DNA from: CAZCDS01 sp964497585
GTDB lineage: Bacteria > Desulfobacterota > Desulfomonilia > Desulfomonilales > Desulfomonilaceae
DNA length: 64,000 nt
Assembly (NCBI GenBank): GCA_964497585.1
Contig: CAZCDS010000032.1
Span: 1-64,000, forward strand
Direction: 5' to 3'
A program made the translations under genes and the position numbers. Shown here one piece after another: positions 51,972 to 59,648 of this stretch. Each line of letters begins with the position of its first letter. The stretch's first letter is position 1. The notes below the pieces were generated by a model. The model did no database searches, was not told the origin of the DNA, and saw only the letters and a list, made by a program, of their open reading frames with translations.

Positions 51972-53422
51972 AAGAGTTTCCCGGATCCACGGGCCTGCTG
52001 CTCAACGAACCGCTCCTCTGGGAAAAGGCGCGGAGAGGAAGACAGGGGATGAGTATGCCGCGCCGCGATGTCGACCCTGCTCCCCTGCCGGAGGAGCTTG
52101 TGGGTGAGGGGCCTGACTTCCCCGATCTGAGCGAGGTGGACGTTATCCGCCACTACACGAGGCTCTCTCAATGGAACTTCGCCGTGGACAGCGGCATGTA
52201 TCCGCTCGGTTCCTGCACCATGAAGTACAATCCCAAAATTAACGAGAAGATCGCGGGACTGCCGGGATTCGCTCGTGCACATCCATTGCTCCCCCAGCGA
52301 TTGGCTCAGGGCGCTCTCAGGCTCATGTTCGAACTGGAACGGCTCCTCGCGGAGGTGACGGGCATGGACGCGGTTTCACTCCAGCCGGCCGCGGGAGCCC
52401 AGGGCGAGCTGACAGGGATGCTCGTCATCGCCGCGTATCATCGGGCCAAGGGATCTCATCGCGTCAAGATCATCGTACCGGATACGGCTCACGGCACCAA
52501 TCCCGCGAGCGCGGCCCTGTGCGGGTACGAACCGGTAAAGGTAAAGTCCGGCGAGCGCGGGATTCTTACGCCTGAGGAGATTGCCGCGCGTATGGATGAA
52601 CAAACCGCCGGGATCATGGTCACCAATCCGAACACGCTTGGGCTCTTTGAGGAGAACATCCGTGAGATAGCCCGGATCGTCCATGCACAGGGCGGGCTGG
52701 TATACTGCGACGGCGCAAACATGAACGCAGTCATGGGCGTCGTGGACATGGGAAGGACGGGAGTCGACGTGCTGCATCTGAACCTTCACAAGACATTCTC
52801 CACGCCGCATGGCGGAGGAGGTCCCGGAGCCGGTCCCGTCTGCGTCACAAAGAACCTGGAGAGGTTCTTGCCGGTTCCGAGAATCCTGGAGGAGAACGGC
52901 TCATTCTACCTGTCCGAAACGTTCTCCGACTCCATAGGGTCAGTGCACTCTTTTTTGGGGAGTTTCACGGTCATGGTCAGGGCTTACAGCTACATTTTGA
53001 GCATGGGCCCGCGGCTCAAGAACGTCAGCCAGCTCGCTGTGTTGAACGCCAATTATGTCAAGGAAGGGCTCAAAGGGACTTTTTATCTCCCCTATGACAG
53101 ACCGTGCATGCACGAATGTGTGTTCTCCGACAGGAACCAGAGAGCACACAAGATTACGACGTTGGATGTGGTCAAACGCCTCATGGATTACGGTTTTCAT
53201 CCCCCCACAATCTATTTTCCGCTCGTTGTGGAGGGCGCAATCATGATCGAACCCACGGAAACCGAATCCAAGGACGATATCGACCTTTTCATGGAGGCCA
53301 TGAAGGCCATCGCACAGGAGGCCGAAGAGAACCCCGAACTGCTTCGAGAAGCCCCCACGCGAAGCAAGGTCAGGCGGCTCGATGAAACCGCGGCAGCACG
53401 GCATCCCTGCCTGATAGGATGA
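51968..53422 (+). CDS. gcvPB: Glycine dehydrogenase (decarboxylating) subunit 2
   Basis: 484 residues. Catalytic half of split P protein: FAVDSGMYPLGSCTMKYNPK, LQPAAGAQGELTGMLVIAAYH, DTAHGTNPASAAL and the PLP-binding Lys in LNLHKTFSTPHGGGGPGAGP. Decarboxylates glycine and loads H protein. No L-protein (lpd) is encoded in this window. Confidence 0.97.
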   Translation: MKEFPGSTGLLLNEPLLWEKARRGRQGMSMPRRDVDPAPLPEELVGEGPDFPDLSEVDVIRHYTRLSQWNFAVDSGMYPLGSCTMKYNPKINEKIAGLPGFARAHPLLPQRLAQGALRLMFELERLLAEVTGMDAVSLQPAAGAQGELTGMLVIAAYHRAKGSHRVKIIVPDTAHGTNPASAALCGYEPVKVKSGERGILTPEEIAARMDEQTAGIMVTNPNTLGLFEENIREIARIVHAQGGLVYCDGANMNAVMGVVDMGRTGVDVLHLNLHKTFSTPHGGGGPGAGPVCVTKNLERFLPVPRILEENGSFYLSETFSDSIGSVHSFLGSFTVMVRAYSYILSMGPRLKNVSQLAVLNANYVKEGLKGTFYLPYDRPCMHECVFSDRNQRAHKITTLDVVKRLMDYGFHPPTIYFPLVVEGAIMIEPTETESKDDIDLFMEAMKAIAQEAEENPELLREAPTRSKVRRLDETAAARHPCLIG

Positions 53423-53601
53423 TGGCACCGCGCTCTCAAGGGCACGGGATTGTGCCTCACCTCACCTACTCCAGGGCAGAGAAACAGTCTCTTCGTGGGC
53501 AGAGTGGGAGGGGACGGACGACCGCAGTGTAGATCATTCTCATTTGCTCGATCCCGTATCGCTGCGAGAAGCGCGGCTGTCAACGCAGCTCAGGAGGCGA
53601 C

Positions 53602-54126
53602 ATGAAGACCTACTGGATCCTGTTCCTCATCGGGAAAGATAGGCCGGGTATTGTGGACGATCTGTCGACCTTTCTCTTCGAACGAGACGCAAACATCGAA
53701 GACAGCCGCATGGCAGCCATGGGCGGGCGCTTTTCCATTGTCACGCTCTTCTCGTGCTCCCCCGAGCAACTCGAGGCGATCAAGACCGATCTCGACCAAT
53801 TGAGGGGACTCGGCTTTGAGATCTCTCTCCACCGGGGGGAAGATCCTGCTTCGGTGCCACACCGCGCGGAACTGCCACTCAAGATCAAGATCGTGGCGAT
53901 GGACCATCCGGGTATTGTTCAGCGGATCGTCCACATTCTGCACAATCGCGACGTCAATATCCAATCGCTCAACACCGAGGTAATTCGCGCACCGCTCTCC
54001 GGAGCGCCTCTGTTCGATTTGAGCCTGGAGGCCGGGGTGCCGTCGGGAGTCGCGGTTGCTGACGTGAAGAAGGAGTTAACCGATCTCGCGGCTCAAGAGA
54101 ACCTTGATTTGAGCTTCGTGAAATAG
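53602..54126 (+). CDS. Double-ACT regulator of glycine cleavage (GcvR-like)
   Basis: 174 residues with two ACT domains: residues 4-75 (WILFLIGKDRPGIVDDLSTFLFERDANIEDSRMA) and 90-170 (IKIVAMDHPGIVQRIVHILHNRDVNIQSLNTEV). Each has the D-x-P-G-I-V turn used for amino-acid binding. E. coli GcvR is a glycine-sensing anti-activator with this layout. It lies 180 bases after gcvPB on the same strand, supporting a role in glycine control. GcvA, the usual partner, is not in the window, so the partner here is unknown. Confidence 0.85.
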   Translation: MKTYWILFLIGKDRPGIVDDLSTFLFERDANIEDSRMAAMGGRFSIVTLFSCSPEQLEAIKTDLDQLRGLGFEISLHRGEDPASVPHRAELPLKIKIVAMDHPGIVQRIVHILHNRDVNIQSLNTEVIRAPLSGAPLFDLSLEAGVPSGVAVADVKKELTDLAAQENLDLSFVK

Positions 54127-54273
54127 GGATTGCGCAACCGACCGGCAGATCCTCGTCATCCCTCCATCCATGACCGTTTTGAACGAGCAAGATTCACCCC
54201 TGCCCCAGCCCTCCCACTGGGACAAGGGCCAGAGGGACGTCCTGTCGCCCAAGGGAATACGACAGAATGAGGG

Positions 54274-54307
54274 CGGACAGGGAGAAGCAGTCCCGCTCGC
54301 CTGTCCG
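54274..54307. terminator. Hairpin between convergent genes
   Basis: CGGACAGG (54274-54281) pairs with CCTGTCCG (54300-54307), with a GGGA/TCCC pairing nested inside. It lies between the end of the GcvR-like gene and the end of the minus-strand peptidase gene, where a bidirectional transcript end is expected. There is no T-tract. Confidence 0.35.
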
Positions 54308-54321
54308 GTCTCACTGTCGCA

Positions 54322-55119
54322 TCAGACAACAACCTCGTACGACTCCGTGATCGCCTGCTGGAGGTATTCCGGGGAGGCATATCCGAAGCCATCTTTCCCC
54401 CAGCTAGTGCCCCAACTGTTGCGTACGATGAAATAATCGGGCGTGTAACCGACCAGGGCTGCGGCATGTCCTCCCCCAGGATCATCGGTCGGTCCTCGAT
54501 ATTGGTCGAGCTTGCCCGCGGTCTGGTCGGCGTGCTCCCAGGTCTCATCCACCTTGATGCGGAGGACAATCGGTCCGTTGTTCGCCAACCTGTCCCGCCA
54601 TTGGGCGAGGTCGACTCCGAGGTTGACGTAGGCCGTTATCCTGAACTGTGCAGCAATGGCGTACAGGGTTTTGGTGCTTCCCTGATAGAGCGTGCCGGAA
54701 CCGAAAGGCAGGAAGTCGTCGGGCACGACTCCGTATCTCTGGGCAACTCCCAGGGCTGCTTTGAGTGTCGTGCCTTCCCTTTCGACGAAGGTCGTGGGCC
54801 GGGATGTCAACTCGTCCACTTCCTTTGCCGCCATCCACAAGAAACGCACCGAAAGAGCCCTGTCCTCTGCAAGGCGCCCCGCCTTCACAAGATACCAGCG
54901 CATCACTGAATCGGCGACGGCCCAACCCACACACGACCCCGTCTTCTTCTGGTCGCCAATCTTCCACCACGGAGCCCGGAGATCCACGCTCTCCGGAAGA
55001 GGTGCCGCGGCCGCGTACAACCGCGCCTCCCGCGCGATCTCAACACTCCAATCATCTCCCTGGTCAGGCGAAGGGAGACAATTGAGAATCCGTTTTACTT
55101 TCCTTCTCCTCCGTGCCAT
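54322..55119 (-). CDS. Papain-family (C1) cysteine peptidase
   Basis: 265 residues from MARRRRKVKR at 55119; GGAGAGG is upstream. Papain fold: catalytic Cys in KKTGSCVGWAVADSVMRWY, catalytic His in GGGHAAALVGY, Asn in VRNSWGTSWGKDGFGYAS. No signal peptide and no obvious propeptide; the first 12 residues are basic. The enzyme would be cytoplasmic or exported by another route. It follows the transglutaminase gene by 174 bases on the same strand. Cleaves proteins or peptides; target unknown. Confidence 0.92.
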   Translation of the reverse strand: MARRRRKVKRILNCLPSPDQGDDWSVEIAREARLYAAAAPLPESVDLRAPWWKIGDQKKTGSCVGWAVADSVMRWYLVKAGRLAEDRALSVRFLWMAAKEVDELTSRPTTFVEREGTTLKAALGVAQRYGVVPDDFLPFGSGTLYQGSTKTLYAIAAQFRITAYVNLGVDLAQWRDRLANNGPIVLRIKVDETWEHADQTAGKLDQYRGPTDDPGGGHAAALVGYTPDYFIVRNSWGTSWGKDGFGYASPEYLQQAITESYEVVV

Positions 55120-55293
55120 GGGAACCTCTCCTTGCTGTCTGTTCGAGCGGAACAAGGGTCCCTTCCGAGGTACATTGCGATTTTCTCCAGAGGCTTCGTT
55201 TCCTGGAGAGCCTACCTGTGAGCCTTTGTTTTCGCGAGAGAGGCTGCATGAGTCGCCTCGGGTTCACCAGCGTCCCCATCAGGCCTGCTTGGA

Positions 55294-56775
55294 TCATGCA
55301 CTACGTGATTCCTCAACGAGGGCGTACACGATTTTGGCCAGCGGAATACCGCTCATGGAAGCTTCTTGCGCCATCTGAGCCCAGCTCGCGGGAACCGGCC
55401 CACGGACCTCCCAGCCCTCGGTCAGGTCACCTTCTCCTCTCCATTGGGGCGTCCCGTCTCCATCGGGCGTCCAAAGGAAGTCCGGATGGAGATTGGTATA
55501 CCACTCGCCTCCGATGATGCGGCCGAGGGCATCAAGTTCCAGATCATACTGATAAGCCTTCGTGACAATGGCGTCGCGCCCTGGATGGTCGGTTGTGGCG
55601 TGGCTCGGCATGGTCTCCACCACGTAGCTCAACTCCATGTTTATCCCCACGCAGGAGACCGCGCGGCCTGCCCGGTAATTTCGGAACCTATCCCTCGTGA
55701 AATCGGCCAGTGGGATCACCGCTTCCTGAAAACGCCCCGAAGGTTCGCTCGTTTGCGGGTTGAAATAGAAGTAGCGGTACGAAGAGGCCGGCTGATTCCA
55801 CACCTCAGCATCATAGGTCGCGTCCAGCACGAAACTCCTGTGCAGAGTGCCCACCTGACAGACCGTCGCCATGTGCCATGTGCCGGGATTCGTATCGAAG
55901 CACTCAGTACTTATGATCCGGCCATTTGAGTCCGTGTCCGGCGCCGACACGTTGCATCGTCCTCCTATGAACCGCGTGGGAACCTGCCCCTTGGCCCAGA
56001 GGAGCGTCAACAGACCTTTGATGTCTGAGGGATAGAATGTGAGATTGACTGACCTTCCGTTTATTTCCAGGGGAATGGACACGACATTGGTGGGGCGCGG
56101 CGCCTTGTACGCGGCTGGAGCCCATCCATGGCAGATACCCATCCAATGTTCCACCCTCCCGTAATTATTATAGTAATATAAACCATCCGCCCACATGGCC
56201 TGGGTAAGTGACCAGTTCGCGTCGTTCACGAGAAGGTCGTATTTTTCCGAGGGAGAGAGGTTGTCGATGGCGTCGTCCCCTTGGTTGATTACGGCGGAAG
56301 CCGGTCTCTGTTGAACGTACCGGTAGCATGAAACGAAGTCGGACGAAGAGAAGTGCGGATCCGCGTACCGGGCGCCAAGACATCCCTGATAGAGGGGCCA
56401 GTAGCTGTCGGACCAGGGGGACGCGCCGAGGGAACCTGTCATCAAGTTGCGATCCTCCATTTGCCGTGGATCTCGAAGGACTTGAGCCGGTTCGTCAGGG
56501 AGGTCTTCGGGTTGATCGTTCCATCCGATGGCCGCCCGCACCGACGCGTTGTCCCCGACACTTACTACCTCATCCTCCCATATGGTTTTCAACTTCATCC
56601 GCAGAGAGTCCTTGTGGCTGACGAACTGATTTGCCTCGAGATCGGTCCCGGCGAACTTCGAGGTGACGGTTGCCTCGTTACCCTCTCGATCACGGGGCAC
56701 AACCCTCTCGTTCATCCCTGTCACGGGGTCTTGAAAGAACCTGTCCATCTTTTGCCGGAGTTCGTCCTCAGTCAT
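55294..56775 (-). CDS. Elicitor-type transglutaminase
   Basis: 493 residues; AAAAGGAGG sits nine bases before the ATG at 56775. The catalytic core matches the TGase_elicitor family (Phytophthora GP42 relatives): Cys in MGICHGWAPAAYKAPRP, His in GTWHMATVCQVG, Asp region FVLDATYDAEVWNQPASSYRY, the last containing the family-typical EVWNQP. These enzymes cross-link Gln and Lys side chains with Ca. The N-terminal 100 residues are hydrophilic with no signal peptide. Promoter-like element at 56871-56899. Unusual in an anaerobic-type bacterial chromosome. Confidence 0.82.
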   Translation of the reverse strand: MTEDELRQKMDRFFQDPVTGMNERVVPRDREGNEATVTSKFAGTDLEANQFVSHKDSLRMKLKTIWEDEVVSVGDNASVRAAIGWNDQPEDLPDEPAQVLRDPRQMEDRNLMTGSLGASPWSDSYWPLYQGCLGARYADPHFSSSDFVSCYRYVQQRPASAVINQGDDAIDNLSPSEKYDLLVNDANWSLTQAMWADGLYYYNNYGRVEHWMGICHGWAPAAYKAPRPTNVVSIPLEINGRSVNLTFYPSDIKGLLTLLWAKGQVPTRFIGGRCNVSAPDTDSNGRIISTECFDTNPGTWHMATVCQVGTLHRSFVLDATYDAEVWNQPASSYRYFYFNPQTSEPSGRFQEAVIPLADFTRDRFRNYRAGRAVSCVGINMELSYVVETMPSHATTDHPGRDAIVTKAYQYDLELDALGRIIGGEWYTNLHPDFLWTPDGDGTPQWRGEGDLTEGWEVRGPVPASWAQMAQEASMSGIPLAKIVYALVEESRSA

Positions 56776-57308
56776 TGTCAGACCTCCTTTTCGTCGATGG
56801 GTTAAGCGGTTTCATTCTTATTCGAAGACATGCACAAAATTCCACCCAGGGTACATGAGTAACTCTTTAAGGTATAACCTGTCAAGACTTACCTGACAAT
56901 AATGCCTTATTTTGTCATTTCTTGTCATATCTCGTTTCCTGTAGCCTTATTTGTTGGCATTGCCTTTGCGCATAAGCGTGATTTATCTTGGTTTTTATAT
57001 ATAGTTTAGAGGTTATATAAAGGGGTGGTCAGATTATAGGGCGTCCAACCGGCCTGCTGTGACGTGAAATCTCCCTGTCCTCCCTTCGCTCAGGGGGAGA
57101 TTTTGAAAGCGCCGGCCGGGTCGCGCGATGTGACGGCCTTGAAAGCGCACGGGTAGGACAGGCGCACCGGGCTGAGAGGAATTTCGTCGGCGCCCACCGA
57201 CGAGATGTGACACGCTGGCTCTATTAGCGGCTTGTTTTTGTGGAGAGGACAACGTGGGCGGAAAAGAAGAGACTGGACTGGAGGAATCGTTGTCCGGGCG
57301 CGCGGGTA
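56776..57308. promoter_or_regulatory. AT-rich regulatory region upstream of transglutaminase
   Basis: 530 bases without a gene. Minus-strand promoter: TTGTCA (56899-56894), 17-base spacer, TATACC (56876-56871). Several TGTCA/TGACA half-sites cluster at about 56881, 56894, 56914 and 56924. A hairpin AAATCTCCC/GGGAGATTT lies at 57067-57103, and a TATA-rich tract at 56995-57020. The histidine kinase gene ends at 57309. Confidence 0.5.
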
Positions 57309-59378
57309 TCAGTCGGACAGAACTTCAGTGAGAACTTTGAACAGCTCCACCGAATCGTAGGGCTTGGAGGCAACTCCGACAAAGCCGTAGTCTCTGAATC
57401 GGCTCATGACGGGGTCCGTCGAATAGCCGCTGGACACGATGGCTTTGGTCTGCGGATCTATCTTGAGTAGTCGCTTGACGGCTTGTTTCCCGCCCAACGC
57501 GCCGGGAACGGTGAGATCCATGATGACCGCGTCGAACCGTCTCTGCTCTTCCAGGGCCCTTTTGTAGAGTTTGACGGCTTCAGTCCCGTCTCTGGCCTGC
57601 ACGACTTCGAATCCCATATGGCGGAGCATCTGTTCGGCAACGGAGCGTACCATCTCCTCATCATCCATGACCAGGATTCTGCCCTTACCTCTGAGGGGCT
57701 CGGTCGCGTCCGCTCCTGGCATAGCAAGCTCCCTTGCCGACGCGGGGAGATAGACGTGAAAGCATGAGCCGACCGTCAATTGGGATTCCACGCCTATGAA
57801 CCCACCGTGCTTCTTAACGATGGAGTAAGAGGTCGCCAGACCGAGTCCGCTGCCTCTCTGCTTCGTTGTGAAGTATGGGTCGAAGATCCGTTGCAAATAG
57901 CCCTCAGGGATCCCTGTTCCGGTGTCCTCTATGGAGATCTTGACGTATCTGCCTGGTTTGAGTGGAAGTCCCGCATCGTCGGTTACAGTCTCGTTGGCAG
58001 CCTTTACCGAGACCTCCCCGCCCTCCGGCATGGCCTGGCCGGCATTGATGACGATATTGTTGACCACTTGACCGATTTGGCCCTCATCAGCCTCAACGGG
58101 CCACAGGTCGTCGTCGATGAAAAAGGTGAATCCCACATTCGATCCCATGAGGGCAAAGGCAACCGACTCCCTCAAGAGAGGGCCGAGGGAGAAGGCCTTC
58201 TTCACCGGCATCCCGCCCCGGGAAAAGGTGAGCAACTGTGAGGTAAGCCCCTTGGCGCGCCACGCTCCCCGCTCCGCTTCGAGAAGCCGACTCGCGGTCT
58301 GCTCTCCCAGATCGGAATCGATCCTGGCCAGGTTGATATTCCCGAGTATGGCCGTGAGGATGTTATTGAAATCGTGAGCTATTCCTCCGGCGAGGATCCC
58401 AATGGACTCCAGCTTCTGTGCCCTGAGCACATCCTCCCTGACGGACTGACGCTCGGTGATGTCCCGTATCCCGAGCCACAGGCCGAAGAGGCGTTCCTCG
58501 CTGACGATCCCGATGAGCGTCTTCTCGAGGTGACGAACCATTCCTCGAGCGCCCAACTGCTGAGTCTCGACGGAACGTATGGGGAATCCGTCTCCGATCC
58601 ACCCATGGTAGAGCGCCCGGTTCTGCCCCTCGTAGGGGAAGAGTTCCATCAGTTTGACGCCCATGAGATCCTCGATCCGCCTGTATCCCTGGATGCGGGC
58701 GAACTCAGGGTTGCCGTCCACTGCTCGGGCATCGAGGATACAGCCTATTGCTTCGTCGAGTGGGAGATTGGTGGGAATAGGCCTCATTAACGAGAATTCC
58801 ACGATTCCGATGGGCAACAGGTTCACCAGCATCCTGTACTTGTTGTTCAGAAGGACTCTTTTCTTCTCTGCGGTAAGGTCCTCCACGAGAGCCAGCGCCA
58901 ATTTGCGCTCCCTGACCCGGATCGCCCGGAAATGGACCCGGCCCCAGATCCGGGACTTTCCGAACTGCATGAGGCCTTCGAGCGCCATCCTGCGTGATCT
59001 CGTGAACAGGCTGTCGAGCACTGCCCTCGCCCGTTGCGCGTCGTCCGGGTCAGGGAAGAGTTCGGGAAAGGACACCCCCTTGATCTCCTCGTATTTCGCG
59101 GTAAACTTGGCAAGGGCGCGGTTGGCGTAATAGACCGAGTAAGACCGGTCGATGAAGAGGATGGGAATGGGTAGCGCCTGCAACAACTTGCCGTAGGCTG
59201 CTTGTCTGATCTCTCGCAGGTCGACACTGGCCGAGGTGGTGAGTCCCTCAGTAGCCGTCAGATCGTCGAAATTGATGGTGATCGAGCTGTCCTCGCAACT
59301 TTGCAACTGGTTGATGAGACGGAGGGTTTCATCTTCGTCGATCGGCTGCTGAGGCTTATTGTCTTTCTTGTCATTCAC
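57309..59378 (-). CDS. PAS-domain hybrid histidine kinase with receiver
   Basis: 689 residues from a GTG at 59378 (GAAGGGG eight bases upstream; the ATG at 59408 has no site). Two PAS domains (about residues 60-180 and 195-320), an H-box GGIAHDFNNILTAILGN near 335, N-box VNNIVINAGQAMP, G1/G2 DTGTGIPEG and GSGLGLATSYSIVKKHGG, then a receiver with MDDEEMVR, the phosphorylated Asp in VIMDLTVPGALGG and the conserved Lys in ASKPYDS. No membrane helix, so it is a cytoplasmic sensor. Transcribed from a perfect promoter. No partner regulator nearby. Confidence 0.93.
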   Translation of the reverse strand: MNDKKDNKPQQPIDEDETLRLINQLQSCEDSSITINFDDLTATEGLTTSASVDLREIRQAAYGKLLQALPIPILFIDRSYSVYYANRALAKFTAKYEEIKGVSFPELFPDPDDAQRARAVLDSLFTRSRRMALEGLMQFGKSRIWGRVHFRAIRVRERKLALALVEDLTAEKKRVLLNNKYRMLVNLLPIGIVEFSLMRPIPTNLPLDEAIGCILDARAVDGNPEFARIQGYRRIEDLMGVKLMELFPYEGQNRALYHGWIGDGFPIRSVETQQLGARGMVRHLEKTLIGIVSEERLFGLWLGIRDITERQSVREDVLRAQKLESIGILAGGIAHDFNNILTAILGNINLARIDSDLGEQTASRLLEAERGAWRAKGLTSQLLTFSRGGMPVKKAFSLGPLLRESVAFALMGSNVGFTFFIDDDLWPVEADEGQIGQVVNNIVINAGQAMPEGGEVSVKAANETVTDDAGLPLKPGRYVKISIEDTGTGIPEGYLQRIFDPYFTTKQRGSGLGLATSYSIVKKHGGFIGVESQLTVGSCFHVYLPASARELAMPGADATEPLRGKGRILVMDDEEMVRSVAEQMLRHMGFEVVQARDGTEAVKLYKRALEEQRRFDAVIMDLTVPGALGGKQAVKRLLKIDPQTKAIVSSGYSTDPVMSRFRDYGFVGVASKPYDSVELFKVLTEVLSD

Positions 59379-59424
59379 GAACCGGACCCCTTCCCGGGGA
59401 CTTCGCATAATTCAGTGCCAATTC

Positions 59425-59452
59425 ATTATAGATGTCTCATAGAAGCTGTCAA
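59425..59452 (-). promoter_or_regulatory. Consensus sigma70 promoter of the hybrid kinase
   Basis: On the minus strand TTGACA (59452-59447), 16-base spacer, TATAAT (59430-59425): both hexamers match consensus fully. Start near 59418, about 40 nt before the GTG. Confidence 0.9.
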
Positions 59453-59547
59453 TGAAGATTCGGGAAAGGCCCCGCCGGTTTCACCGGAGCCGCGGACAGG
59501 TTCAGTGCGCGGGCTCCGGTCGGAGGCGAGCCCTTCGGATTTTCCTC

Positions 59548-59576
59548 TTGATCTTGTTTTGGCCTGGCTATATGTT
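59548..59576 (+). promoter_or_regulatory. Possible parC promoter
   Basis: TTGATC (59548-59553), 17-base spacer, TATGTT (59571-59576). Four of six in each hexamer, placed 70 bases before the parC start. Confidence 0.35.
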
Positions 59577-59648
59577 GTGTCCCCTGAATGGGTCACCGGA
59601 ACATCTTGTTGGGTTCCGCACTCCCATTGATCGAAAGGATCGTTTTCC

